Below, in pieces: positions 7,736-15,611 of a DNA stretch of 24,687 nucleotides. A program made the position numbers and the translations under genes. The notes below the pieces were generated by a model. The model worked only from the letters and a program-made list of their open reading frames with translations, had not been told where the DNA came from and ran no database searches. The DNA lies in contig CABRHX010000030.1 in the NCBI GenBank assembly GCA_902470805.1, positions 1 to 24,687 of the forward strand, written 5' to 3'. Origin of the DNA: an uncultured Collinsella sp. (GTDB taxonomy: Bacteria; Actinomycetota; Coriobacteriia; Coriobacteriales; Coriobacteriaceae). The first letter of the stretch is position 1, and every line of letters starts with the position of its first letter.

Positions 7736-8560
7736 CTAGTCGAGCACGACGAGCTCGGCGGGATCGTAATCCACGCCCATAAACGTAAGGCCGCAGGCAG
7801 GAGCCGTGGGGCCCGCAGCGGTACGGTCGCAAGCATCGATGACCTCGCGCATCCACTCGGGTTCACGGCGATGCATGCCAATCGCGACAAGCGTGCCAAC
7901 GATCGTACGGACCATCGAATGCAGAAACGCATTGCCCTCGATGGTAAACGTCAGGATGTCCTCGCCAAACGCAACCTCATGGCCAAACTCGGCGCGCATT
8001 ACGCAGCGGTGCGTAGGTTTGCCCACGGCAGAAGCAACCTTGCAAAAGCTTTTAAAGTCCTGCTCGCCCAGCAGCGCGGGGCAGGCAGCAGACATAGCCT
8101 CAACATCCAAGGGATAGCGATGCCACCACACCGCACCGCGGGACAGCACGGGGCGCGCATCTCGATCGGCAATACGGTACGTATACGTACGGGAACGCGC
8201 GTCAAAACGTGCAGAAAAGCCTTTACGGGCCTTGTAGACCTCGTTGATGGCGATATCTTTGGGCAGCAGGGCATCCATAGCCCGCAGCCACCTACGGCGC
8301 GTTAGGGCGAGCTCAGCGTCCGTTACGGGCACGCTGATGTACTGAGCCACGGCATGCACGCCGGCATCGGTGCGACCCGCGCACGTCAGATCGATCGGAC
8401 GGCGAAGCAGCGTCTCGATGGCTCGACGCAGCTCACCCGCAACCGTCGTCTGTCCCGGCTGCTCGGCAAAGCCGCTATAGGACGAGCCATCGTATGCCAC
8501 GCGGAAAACGAGCGTGGCGTCAAGCTCGGGGGTCAAATTGAAATCAGACGGCGCAGTCAT
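7736..8560 (-). CDS. truA: tRNA pseudouridine(38-40) synthase TruA
   Basis: Converts uridines 38-40 in the anticodon stem-loop of several tRNAs to pseudouridine. The 274-residue product has the catalytic loop CAGRTDAGVHA with Asp65 as nucleophile, the N-terminal VAYDGSSYSGF strand and the C-terminal HSMVRTIVGTLV segment typical of the family. The ATG at 8560 is preceded by GGGAG at 5 nt spacing; an upstream in-frame TTG at 8575 adds only five residues and is less likely. It follows rplQ as in many Gram-positive genomes, but the strong terminator at 8596-8626 separates it from the ribosomal operon. Confidence 0.95.
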   Translation of the reverse strand: MTAPSDFNLTPELDATLVFRVAYDGSSYSGFAEQPGQTTVAGELRRAIETLLRRPIDLTCAGRTDAGVHAVAQYISVPVTDAELALTRRRWLRAMDALLPKDIAINEVYKARKGFSARFDARSRTYTYRIADRDARPVLSRGAVWWHRYPLDVEAMSAACPALLGEQDFKSFCKVASAVGKPTHRCVMRAEFGHEVAFGEDILTFTIEGNAFLHSMVRTIVGTLVAIGMHRREPEWMREVIDACDRTAAGPTAPACGLTFMGVDYDPAELVVLD

Positions 8561-8595
8561 GGACGCTCCCAACAAACAGGCAATGGCATTTCGAC

Positions 8596-8626
8596 AAAAA
8601 AAGAGGGGTACGCGAACGTACCCCTC
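8596..8626 (-). terminator. Terminator of the ribosomal protein operon (after rplQ)
   Basis: A 10-bp perfect stem (8603-8612 with 8617-8626) has a four-base loop and is followed on the minus strand by seven T (complement of 8596-8602). It sits 27 bp after the rplQ stop codon and closes the long r-protein transcript. Confidence 0.95.
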
Positions 8627-8652
8627 GAATATAGCCTATGCAGACGGATTGT

Positions 8653-9120
8653 CTACTCAGCGGTCTCCTCAGCAGGAGCCTCCTCGGCAGCCTCGACCTT
8701 CTTGGGAGCAGCGGCCTTCTTGGGGGCCGGAGCAGCCTTCTTGGCCTTAGGCGTGCAAGGCTCGGTGACGAGCTCCATGATAACGATGGGAGCGTTGTCG
8801 CCCTTGCGGTTACCGAGCTTCATGATGCGGGTGTAACCGCCGTTGCGGTCCTGCCACATGCCCTGAGCAGCCTTGTCGAAGATCTCGGCAACGAGCTGCT
8901 TATCGCCGAGCTTGGCGATAGCCAGACGACGAGAGTGCAGGTCGCCCTTCTTGGCCCAGGTGATGATCGGATCGACGACCGAACGCAGCGCCTTAGCGCG
9001 GGTCTCGGTGGTCTTGATGCGGTCGTTCTCGAAGAGGGCCTTAGCAAGGCTCTTCTTCATGGCCTTGGTGTGGCTCGCATCGGTGCCGAGCTTCAGGCCC
9101 TTCTTAACGTTATGACGCAT
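8653..9120 (-). CDS. rplQ: 50S ribosomal protein L17
   Basis: Large-subunit protein near the exit tunnel. The 155-residue product begins MRHNVKKGLKLGTDASHTKAM, the typical L17 N-terminus, and has the ETRAKALR core and GDNAPIVIMELV C-terminal strand. About 30 extra residues rich in Ala, Lys, Pro and Glu follow, an extension often seen in actinobacterial L17. Last gene of the operon, 30 bp after rpoA. Confidence 0.97.
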   Translation of the reverse strand: MRHNVKKGLKLGTDASHTKAMKKSLAKALFENDRIKTTETRAKALRSVVDPIITWAKKGDLHSRRLAIAKLGDKQLVAEIFDKAAQGMWQDRNGGYTRIMKLGNRKGDNAPIVIMELVTEPCTPKAKKAAPAPKKAAAPKKVEAAEEAPAEETAE

Positions 9121-9150
9121 GGTCTAGTTTCTCCTCAAATATGCGAAGCA

Positions 9151-10092
9151 TTAAGCCTTCAGGCTCAGGCCCATGGACTCAAGCTTGTCCTTCACTTCCT
9201 CGATCGACTTAACACCGAAGTTACGGATGTTGAGCAGATCGTTCTCCGAGAACTCAACGAGCTGACGGACCGAGTGAATGCTGGCGCGCTTAAGGCAGTT
9301 GTAGGAACGGACGGAAAGGTCCAGATCCTCGATCTGCTTGTCCAGCTCGGCGTTGTCGTTGGTGACCTCGGGAGCGAAGATCGAAGCCTCCTCCTCGACC
9401 TCGGGGGTCTCGGCAAGGTTCATAAAGGCGGCCATATGCTGGTTGATGATATTGGCAGCCTGGACCACGGCGTCGCGCGGGGCGATGGAGCCGTTGGTCT
9501 CGATCTCGAGGACAAGGCGGTCGTAGTCGGTGTGCTGACCGACACGGCAAGCCTCAACGAGCTTGGCGCAACGGGAAACCGGCGAGTACAGCGAGTCGAC
9601 GTGGATCACACCGATGGGATCGTTGTCGCGCTTGTTGGCCTCGCCAGAAACATAGCCGCGGCCATAGCCGATGCGCATGCTCATGGTGAGATGGCCACCC
9701 TCGGTGAGCGTAGCGATGTGCTGCTCGGGGTTGACCAGCTCAAACTCGGACGGAATAAAGAAGTCCGCACCGGTGACCTCGCAGGGGCCGTCAACCGAAA
9801 TGGTGGCGGTCGCCTCGTCGGTCGTGTCGAGAGCCCTGAAGACAAGACCCTTGACATTCAGGACGATGTCGGTGACATCCTCGACCATGTTAGGGATGGT
9901 CATGAACTCGTGCTGCGCACCATCGATCTGAATAGCCTCGACGGCGGCACCCTCGAGCGAGGACAGAAGAACGCGACGAAGGGAGTTACCCAGAGTATCG
10001 CCGTAGCCACGCTCGAGCGGCTCGACGGAGACACGAGCAGACGTCTCGTTGATCTCTTCGACCTGAACCTGAGGCCTAATGAATTCTGACAT
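9151..10092 (-). CDS. rpoA: DNA-directed RNA polymerase subunit alpha
   Basis: Scaffold subunit of RNA polymerase; its dimer assembles beta and beta', and its C-terminal domain contacts UP elements and activators. The 313-residue product shows the N-terminal assembly domain with LGNSLRRVLLSS and the C-terminal helix-hairpin-helix domain from about 235, starting LDLSVRSYNCLKRA and including LLNIRNFGVKSIEEVK. ATG at 10092 with GGAGGTAAT just upstream. Lies between rpsD and rplQ in the usual alpha-operon order. Confidence 0.98.
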   Translation of the reverse strand: MSEFIRPQVQVEEINETSARVSVEPLERGYGDTLGNSLRRVLLSSLEGAAVEAIQIDGAQHEFMTIPNMVEDVTDIVLNVKGLVFRALDTTDEATATISVDGPCEVTGADFFIPSEFELVNPEQHIATLTEGGHLTMSMRIGYGRGYVSGEANKRDNDPIGVIHVDSLYSPVSRCAKLVEACRVGQHTDYDRLVLEIETNGSIAPRDAVVQAANIINQHMAAFMNLAETPEVEEEASIFAPEVTNDNAELDKQIEDLDLSVRSYNCLKRASIHSVRQLVEFSENDLLNIRNFGVKSIEEVKDKLESMGLSLKA

Positions 10093-10124
10093 GTATTACC
10101 TCCAGCCTCAGCAGCCCGGATGGA

Positions 10125-10721
10125 CTACTTAGAGTAGAGCTCGACGATGAGCTGCTCGTTGATATCACCGCTGATCTGCTCACGCGTCGGCAGAGCGAGC
10201 ACGTTACCAGACAGCTTCTCGATATCGACCTCGAGCCAGCCAGGGACCTCAAAGCGCTCGGAGGAAATCAGGGCCTCCTTGATGGGGAGGAGGTCACGGA
10301 ACTTCTCGCCGACAGCGACGACGTCGCCGGCCTTGACGCGGTAGGACGGGATGTCCACGCGCTTGCCGTTCACGGTGAAGTGACCGTGACGGACGGACTG
10401 ACGAGCCTCTTTGCGGGTGCGGGCGAAGCCAAGACGGAAGACGACGTTGTCGAGGCGAGACTCAAGGATGATCATGAGGTTCTCACCGGTGACGCCGTTC
10501 ATCTTGCGGGCCTTGTTGAAGTAGCCGTGGAACTGCTTCTCCAGAACGCCATAGATGAACTTGACCTTCTGCTTCTCGCGCAGCTGCATGCCGTACTCAG
10601 ATTCCTTGCGACGGCGCTTGGGCTGACGGATAGATTCCTTCTTGCTGCTGTAACCGAGCTCAGCGGGATCGATCCCGAGCTGACGGCAGCGCTTAAGAAC
10701 AGGAGTCCTGTCGATTGCCAT
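10125..10721 (-). CDS. rpsD: 30S ribosomal protein S4
   Basis: Primary 16S rRNA binder that nucleates assembly of the 30S body; in other bacteria it also represses its own operon. The 198-residue product has the S4 RNA-binding domain from about 90 (RLDNVVFRLGFARTRKEARQ and the following HGHFTVNGKRV strand). The N-terminus has only one cysteine (Cys12), so this is the zinc-free form. ATG at 10721. Confidence 0.97.
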   Translation of the reverse strand: MAIDRTPVLKRCRQLGIDPAELGYSSKKESIRQPKRRRKESEYGMQLREKQKVKFIYGVLEKQFHGYFNKARKMNGVTGENLMIILESRLDNVVFRLGFARTRKEARQSVRHGHFTVNGKRVDIPSYRVKAGDVVAVGEKFRDLLPIKEALISSERFEVPGWLEVDIEKLSGNVLALPTREQISGDINEQLIVELYSK

Positions 10722-10740
10722 ATTGATACGATCCTTTCAG

Positions 10741-11145
10741 TTACACGCGGCGACGCTTCTTGGGGCGGCAGCCGTTGTGCGGAATGGGGGTCTTGTCCTG
10801 GATGCTCGAGACCTCGAGGCCAGCAGCCTGGAGGGAGCGGATGGCGGTCTCACGACCGGAGCCGGGGCCCTTGACGAAGACGGAAACCTTCTTCATACCG
10901 TGCTCCATGGCCTGCTTGGCAGCAGCCTCGGCAGCCATCTGAGCAGCGAACGGCGTGGACTTACGGGAGCCCTTGAAGCCCACCTGGCCAGCCGACTTCC
11001 AGGAAATGACGTTGCCCTGGGGATCGGTGATCGAAACGATCGTGTTGTTGAACGTAGAACGAATGTGAGCCTGGCCCACGGAAATGTTCTTACGGTCCGC
11101 GCGCTTCAGACGGGCAGCGCGAACGTTCTTCTTAGCAGTAGCCAT
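10741..11145 (-). CDS. rpsK: 30S ribosomal protein S11
   Basis: Platform protein of the small subunit that interacts with S7 and S18 near the E site. The 134-residue product has the conserved core FNNTIVSITDPQGN, GFKGSRKSTPFAAQ and the basic C-terminus NGCRPKKRRRV. ATG at 11145 with AGGAG upstream. It ends 19 bp before rpsD and starts 14 bp after rpsM. Confidence 0.97.
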   Translation of the reverse strand: MATAKKNVRAARLKRADRKNISVGQAHIRSTFNNTIVSITDPQGNVISWKSAGQVGFKGSRKSTPFAAQMAAEAAAKQAMEHGMKKVSVFVKGPGSGRETAIRSLQAAGLEVSSIQDKTPIPHNGCRPKKRRRV

Positions 11146-11159
11146 CTATCTAGCGCTCC

Positions 11160-11534
11160 TTATTTCTTCTTCTTAGCACCGATCTGACGCTTCGGGCCCT
11201 TGCGGGTACGAGCGTTAGTGTGGGTGCGCTGGCCGCGGACCGGGAGGCCCTTGCGGTGACGAAGGCCGCGGTTGCAGCCGATGTCCATAAGGCGCTTGAC
11301 GTTCTGGTTGCGCTCACGGCGGAGGTCGCCCTCAACCATGATCTGGTTCTTATCGATATAATCGCGGATGGCGTTAACCTCATCCTCGGTGAGGTCCTTA
11401 ACGCGCGTGTCCACGTTAACGTTGCACTCGACGCAAATCTTCGTCGCAGTGGTGCGGCCGATGCCGTAAATGTAGGTCAGACCGATCTCAACGCGCTTCT
11501 CACGCGGGAGGTCGACACCATTAATACGGGCCAA
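11160..11534 (-). CDS. rpsM: 30S ribosomal protein S13
   Basis: Head protein of the 30S subunit contacting the P-site tRNA and the B1 intersubunit bridges. The 124-residue product starts MARINGVDLPREKRVEIGLT and ends in the basic tail RTHTNARTRKGPKRQIGAKK, both typical. The start codon is TTG at 11534; AGGAG precedes it at 6 nt spacing and no ATG is available, while the protein alignment begins exactly here. It follows rpmJ by 14 bp. Confidence 0.96.
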   Translation of the reverse strand: MARINGVDLPREKRVEIGLTYIYGIGRTTATKICVECNVNVDTRVKDLTEDEVNAIRDYIDKNQIMVEGDLRRERNQNVKRLMDIGCNRGLRHRKGLPVRGQRTHTNARTRKGPKRQIGAKKKK

Positions 11535-11548
11535 CGTAGTCTCCTCTC

Positions 11549-11662
11549 TTAACCCTGACGCTGCTTATGACGGGGGTTCTCGCAAATGACGAGGACCTTG
11601 CCATGGCGCCTAATGATTTTGCACTTATCGCACATCTTCTTGACCGAAGGACGTACCTTCAT
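11549..11662 (-). CDS. rpmJ: 50S ribosomal protein L36
   Basis: A 37-codon gene beginning MKVRPSVKKMCDKCK and ending NPRHKQRQG. It is the zinc form, with ligands Cys11, Cys14, Cys27 and His32. L36 organises 23S rRNA helices near the base of the L7/L12 stalk. ATG at 11662 with GAAAGGAAG upstream. It heads the rpmJ-rpsM-rpsK-rpsD-rpoA-rplQ segment, after a 150-bp structured gap behind infA. Confidence 0.96.
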   Translation of the reverse strand: MKVRPSVKKMCDKCKIIRRHGKVLVICENPRHKQRQG

Positions 11663-11711
11663 CGTTCTTCCTTTCGGTAGCGCTCAAACTACTTCCCTAC
11701 TATCTACTCGC

Positions 11712-11788
11712 CCAGCCGCAGGCGTTTAAAACTATGGCTGGTCTTCACACACAATCCGACCGTAGGTTGAGCTAAGCCTGCAGTCGGA
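11712..11788 (-). promoter_or_regulatory. Two consecutive hairpins in the infA-rpmJ gap
   Basis: On the minus strand the 150-nt gap before rpmJ can fold into one hairpin at 11755-11788 (6 bp TCCGAC/GTCGGA, one mismatch, then about 7 bp with a wobble) and a second at 11712-11741 (CCAGCC/GGCTGG). Neither is followed by a T-run, so they are not terminators. A leader for autoregulation of the alpha-operon segment is one possible role. Confidence 0.4.
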
Positions 11789-11812
11789 AATGGAGTGCGT
11801 GTATGCGTGCCG

Positions 11813-12037
11813 CTATTTGTAGCGATAGGTGATGCGGCCGCGGGTCAGGTCGTACGGGGAAAGCTCCACGACAACCCTGTCACCGGGGAGAATACGGATG
11901 TAATTCATTCGGATCTTGCCAGAAATGTTGCACAGAACCGAATGACCGTTCTCGAGCTCGACCTTAAACATGGCGTTGGGCAACGGTTCCTTTACCGTAC
12001 CCTCGAGCTCAATTGCGTCTTCCTTCTTCACAAGCAA
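11813..12037 (-). CDS. infA: Translation initiation factor IF-1
   Basis: Small OB-fold factor that binds the 30S A site during initiation. The product has the family core EDAIELEGTVKEPLPNAMF, VELENGH and the C-terminal PYDLTRGRITYRYK. The start is uncertain: TTG at 12037 gives 74 residues and has AGAAAG at 8 nt spacing; GTG at 12031 gives 72 residues, the common IF-1 length, but with poorer spacing. An ATG at 12041 is out of frame. It sits between map and rpmJ as in many Gram-positive genomes. Confidence 0.95.
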   Translation of the reverse strand: MLVKKEDAIELEGTVKEPLPNAMFKVELENGHSVLCNISGKIRMNYIRILPGDRVVVELSPYDLTRGRITYRYK

Positions 12038-12142
12038 TCATCTTTCTCTAGAAAACGACAGCGATTGAGTATTCTACAACACGTATGCACGCATCGTAAT
12101 AACTTCGTAATGGCTCCACAACTAAGTGGAACTTGTTACATT

Positions 12143-12273
12143 TGAAATGTAAAACTAAGCCGTTCCCTGATGCCCAAGATCGCCTTGAAATGAGAAGGCA
12201 TAGACCTTGGGGTCATGCCTTCGAAATTGAAAGGCGAGGTTGGGCATCAGGGGGCGGCGACTTTTACATTTCA
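12143..12273. repeat. 131-bp imperfect palindrome between map and infA
   Basis: Nested complementary arms run symmetrically: 12143-12154 with 12262-12273 (12 bp perfect), 12159-12162 with 12255-12258, 12165-12177 with 12240-12252 (13 bp perfect), 12181-12186 with 12231-12236, 12195-12201 with 12215-12221 and 12203-12206 with 12211-12214 around a TTGG loop. The outer right arm contains the map stop codon and last codons. A transcript of either strand could fold into one long rod with small internal loops. There is no T-run after it. Confidence 0.85.
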
Positions 12274-13052
12274 CCGCCTTGCAAGGAACACCAAGCACCC
12301 TGGGCATCCGTGGTGAGAATCACCGGACCGTCATTGGTAATGGCGACGGTGTTCTCGTAGTGCGCGGCGGGCAGGTGGTCGTTGGTCGTAACAATCCAAC
12401 CGTCGGAGCCCGTGCTCACATGGTTGGAACCCATCGTAACCATCGGCTCGATGGCAATGACCATGCCGGCCTGGAGGCGAACGCCCCTCCCCTTCTTTCC
12501 ATAGTTAGGAACATTGGGGTCCTCGTGCATCACGCGGCCAATGCCATGGCCCACATAATCACGAAGCACACCGTAACCGTGAGACTCGGCGAGGGACTGA
12601 ACGGCATAACCGACGTCCCCGATATGGTTACCGGGAACAGCCTGCTCAATGGCAGCCTTAAGGCAATCACGCGTGACCTCGCACAAAGCCTTGGCTTCGG
12701 GCGTGGGGGTACCGACGAAAAACGTCCAAGCGTTATCGCCGACCCAACCGTCGACAACGGCTCCCGTATCGATGGAAATGATATCGCCATCGCGCAGGAT
12801 CATGTCGGGATTGGGAATACCGTGGACCACGGCATCGTTGATCGATGCGCATATGGTCCCCGGGAACCCGCCGTAGCCCTTAAAGGCCGGGGTGCCGCCA
12901 TGCATGCGGATAATCTGCTCCGCGAGCTGATCGAGCTCAAAAGTCGAAACGCCGGGGCGCACCATGGCTCCAACGTGGCGGAGCGCCATCTTAGATAGCG
13001 CTCCTGCCTTCTTCATCTGCTCGATTTGCGTTGCAGACTTAATCTTGATCAT
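12264..13052 (-). CDS. map: Methionine aminopeptidase, type I
   Basis: Removes the initiator methionine from nascent proteins. The 262-residue product keeps all metal and catalytic ligands: His77 (VVHGIP), Asp95 (SIDTG), Asp106 (VGDNAW), His169 (GHGIG), Glu202 (AIEPM) and Glu233 (HYENTV). No N-terminal SH3-binding or zinc extension. ATG at 13052 overlaps the adk stop codon in an ATGA arrangement, implying translational coupling. The last dozen residues after the final strand (from about 250) look like an extra tail, and the closing Gly-Glu-Met-stop lies inside the 12143-12273 palindrome. Confidence 0.97.
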   Translation of the reverse strand: MIKIKSATQIEQMKKAGALSKMALRHVGAMVRPGVSTFELDQLAEQIIRMHGGTPAFKGYGGFPGTICASINDAVVHGIPNPDMILRDGDIISIDTGAVVDGWVGDNAWTFFVGTPTPEAKALCEVTRDCLKAAIEQAVPGNHIGDVGYAVQSLAESHGYGVLRDYVGHGIGRVMHEDPNVPNYGKKGRGVRLQAGMVIAIEPMVTMGSNHVSTGSDGWIVTTNDHLPAAHYENTVAITNDGPVILTTDAQGAWCSLQGGEM

Positions 13053-13675
13053 AGACCGAGAGCCTCTTTGACATCCCCGTACACGGTCTCACGAGCCTGG
13101 ATACCGTTGACCGACTTGAGCAGACCCTGGCCACGATAGTAGTCGACGAGCGGACTCGTGGACTTCTCGTAGACGTCGAGACGGTTCTTGATGGTCTCGG
13201 GCTTGTCGTCGTCGCGCTGATACATCTCGCCACCGCACTTGGGGCAGGTAGCATCGGCAGCGGTGCCGGTGTAACCGCAGGCGCGGCAGGTGCGACGCGA
13301 AGACAGACGATCGATAATGACCTCGGGGGCCACATCGACCAGAAGGGCACAGTCGATCTCGCGACCCATGGCGGAAAGCTCGGAATCGAGCGTCACAGCC
13401 TGGGCGGTGTTGCGCGGGAAGCCGTCGAGGATGAAGCCCTGCTGGGCGTCATCGGCGGCAAGGCGCTCCTTGACAAGGTCGATCACGAGCTGGTCGGGAA
13501 CGAGCTCGCCAGCGTCCATGTACTTCTTAGCCTGAATACCAAGCTCGGTGCCACCCTTGACGGCAGCACGCAGCAGGTCGCCCGTGGAAATATGGGCGAC
13601 GCCAAACTCGGCGACGAGCTCCTGTGCGACGGTGCCCTTACCGGCACCCGGAGCTCCGAGCAATACGAGGTTCAT
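13049..13675 (-). CDS. adk: Adenylate kinase
   Basis: Interconverts ATP plus AMP and two ADP. The 208-residue product has the P-loop GAPGAGKGT (7-15), the DGFPRN segment (84-89) and a long LID domain with four cysteines (130, 133, 144, 147) that would bind zinc, the Gram-positive form. ATG at 13675 is chosen because AGGAGG lies 7 nt upstream; an upstream TTG at 13681 would overlap this site. Located between secY and map, coupled to map by a 4-nt overlap. Confidence 0.97.
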   Translation of the reverse strand: MNLVLLGAPGAGKGTVAQELVAEFGVAHISTGDLLRAAVKGGTELGIQAKKYMDAGELVPDQLVIDLVKERLAADDAQQGFILDGFPRNTAQAVTLDSELSAMGREIDCALLVDVAPEVIIDRLSSRRTCRACGYTGTAADATCPKCGGEMYQRDDDKPETIKNRLDVYEKSTSPLVDYYRGQGLLKSVNGIQARETVYGDVKEALGL

Positions 13676-13693
13676 GAGCAATCCTCCTCTAGC

Positions 13694-14980
13694 CTATTTA
13701 AAGAATCCATCGTAATCATACATCTTGATCTGGCCTTCGAGCTTATCGACCGTGTCGAGCACGACGCCGACCATGATGAGGATGGACGTGCCGCCAAATG
13801 CCTGGATCAGATGGTTACCCGTGAAGGAGAAGATGATCGAAGGCACGATGGCGATGAGCGCCAAAAAGACAGCGCTGGGAAGCGTGATCTTGTTGAGCGC
13901 GTTCTTGATGTAGGCCGCGGTAGCCCTACCCGGACGCACGCCCGGAATAAAGCCGCCCTGCTTCTTAAGGTTATCGGCCGTGTCATCGGGGTTGAACACC
14001 ATGGAGGTGTAGAAGTACGCGAAGAACACGATGAGGACAACGTTAAGCACCCAGTTGAGCCAACCGGTCGAAAGCGCGGAGGCAACTGCCTGAATCCAGC
14101 CGATGCCGGGGAAGAACACGGCAATCTGAGCCGGGAAGTACAGCAGCGCCGAAGCGAAGATGATCGGCACGACACCCGCGGTGTTGACCTTGATGGGCAG
14201 GTAGGTGGTCTGGCCACCCATCATGCGACGGCCCACGACGCGCTTAGCGTAGGAGACCGGGATGCGGCGCTGGCCGCGCTCAAGGAAAACAATCAGCGGG
14301 ATAACCAGCAGGATGATGGCGCAGATGATCACCATGGTGATGATGCCACCGGCATTGCCCTCGGTGCTGGAGAAGATAGCCTGCGGCAGACCGGCCATGA
14401 TGTTCGCGAAGATGATCAGCGACATGCCATTGCCGATACCGCGCTGGGTGATGAGCTCACCAATCCACATGATCAGCATGGCGCCCGCGGTGAGCGTACC
14501 GACGATCATGAGGTCGAAGATGATCTCGGGAGCGCCGGCGCCATTGAAGCTGATGCCGAAGCTCTTAAAGAGGAAGAGGTAACCCACGGAGTTGAGGATT
14601 GCCAGAGCCAGGGTGAGGTAACGCGAATACTGCGTAATCTTGGTCTGACCGACCTCGCCCTCGCGGGCAAGCTCATGCAGGGAAGGCACGACGGCCTGGA
14701 GCATCTGGAGGATGATCGAGCTGGTGATGTAAGGCATGATGCCCAGCGAAAACACCGACACATAGCTCAACGCGCCGCCAGAGAAAAGATTCAGGAGGGC
14801 CATAGCACCTGCGGCGACCGAATTGTTATCGGTCGAGAAAAGGCCCAGCATCCCCTGGAAGGGAATGCCGGGCACAGGAACGTGCGCACCAATGCGGTAC
14901 ACGACGAGCATAGCTATGGTAAAAAGAATCTTTTCGCGCAATTCTTTGATGCGGAAAGCATTCTTAAGACCATTTAGCAC
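13694..14980 (-). CDS. secY: Protein translocase subunit SecY
   Basis: Central channel of the Sec translocon in the cytoplasmic membrane. The 428-residue product has about ten hydrophobic segments, the plug-region signature around HVPVPGIPFQGM, the GIGNGMSLIIFANI segment and a C-terminal cytoplasmic tail. The start is GTG at 14980, overlapping the rplO stop region by 7 nt (GTGCTAA); a nearby ATG at 14973 is out of frame. Coupling to rplO translation is likely. Confidence 0.97.
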   Translation of the reverse strand: MLNGLKNAFRIKELREKILFTIAMLVVYRIGAHVPVPGIPFQGMLGLFSTDNNSVAAGAMALLNLFSGGALSYVSVFSLGIMPYITSSIILQMLQAVVPSLHELAREGEVGQTKITQYSRYLTLALAILNSVGYLFLFKSFGISFNGAGAPEIIFDLMIVGTLTAGAMLIMWIGELITQRGIGNGMSLIIFANIMAGLPQAIFSSTEGNAGGIITMVIICAIILLVIPLIVFLERGQRRIPVSYAKRVVGRRMMGGQTTYLPIKVNTAGVVPIIFASALLYFPAQIAVFFPGIGWIQAVASALSTGWLNWVLNVVLIVFFAYFYTSMVFNPDDTADNLKKQGGFIPGVRPGRATAAYIKNALNKITLPSAVFLALIAIVPSIIFSFTGNHLIQAFGGTSILIMVGVVLDTVDKLEGQIKMYDYDGFFK

Positions 14981-15423
14981 GGCAGCTCGACCTTTCCGCC
15001 GGCGGCCTCGATCTTGGCCTGCGCAGAAGCGCTGACCTTGTCGACCTTGACCGTGAACTTCTTGGTGAGCTCACCATTGCCGAGCACCTTGACGGGCTCG
15101 AACTCGCTCTTGGTGATGCGAGCGGCCTTAAGAGCGGCACCGTCGATCACAGCGCCGTCCTCGAACTTACGCTCGAGACGCTCAACGTTAACGGCGGTGT
15201 ACTCGATACGACGGGGGTTGCGGAAGCCCGGAAGCTTGGGCAGGCGCATAGCCAGCGGAGTCTGGCCACCCTCGAAGCCGGCACCCTTGGTGCCGCCAGA
15301 GCGGGAACCCTGGCCCTTCTGGCCGCGGCCAGAAGTGGTGCCGTGACCCGAAGAATTGCCACGGCCGACGCGCTTGCGGTTCTTGGTGGAACCGGGCGCG
15401 GGAGTAAGATCGTGAAGCTGCAT
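14974..15423 (-). CDS. rplO: 50S ribosomal protein L15
   Basis: Late-assembly large-subunit protein. The 149-residue product has the glycine/arginine-rich N-terminus after the LHDLTPAPGSTKNRKRVGRG start and the core GGQTPLAMRLPKLPGFRNP. ATG at 15423, three bases after the rpmD stop codon; the 3' end overlaps secY by 7 nt. Confidence 0.97.
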   Translation of the reverse strand: MQLHDLTPAPGSTKNRKRVGRGNSSGHGTTSGRGQKGQGSRSGGTKGAGFEGGQTPLAMRLPKLPGFRNPRRIEYTAVNVERLERKFEDGAVIDGAALKAARITKSEFEPVKVLGNGELTKKFTVKVDKVSASAQAKIEAAGGKVELPC

Positions 15424-15426
15424 TTG

Positions 15427-15609
15427 CTACTCCTCTACAATCTCGACAAGGTGCTTGACCTTGAAGATCATGCCGCGGACGGACTCGTTGTCAGCAATCT
15501 CGCGAACCTCGCGGATCCTGTGGAGACCGAGGGCACGGACAGTACGGACCTGGTCCTGCTTGCAACCGTTGGTGCTGCGGACCTGCTTGATCTTGATGGT
15601 GTCAGCCAT
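15427..15609 (-). CDS. rpmD: 50S ribosomal protein L30
   Basis: Small large-subunit protein of 60 residues, bacterial form without extension. It shows the family pattern KIKQVRSTNGCKQDQVRTVR, ALGLHRIREVREI and the C-terminal MIFKVKHLVEIVEE strand. ATG at 15609, 2 bp after the rpsE stop codon, so translation is likely coupled. Confidence 0.95.
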   Translation of the reverse strand: MADTIKIKQVRSTNGCKQDQVRTVRALGLHRIREVREIADNESVRGMIFKVKHLVEIVEE

Positions 15610-15611
15610 GC

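Noticed and set aside
8638..10089. Plus-strand open frame (about 483 codons) opposite rplQ and rpoA
   Set aside because: It spans two certain genes and their gap, has no domain signature and follows the terminator hairpin; an antisense shadow.
13592..14977. Plus-strand open frame (about 461 codons) opposite secY
   Set aside because: The translation is His/Asp/Glu-rich, as expected from the antisense of hydrophobic membrane codons; secY is certain.
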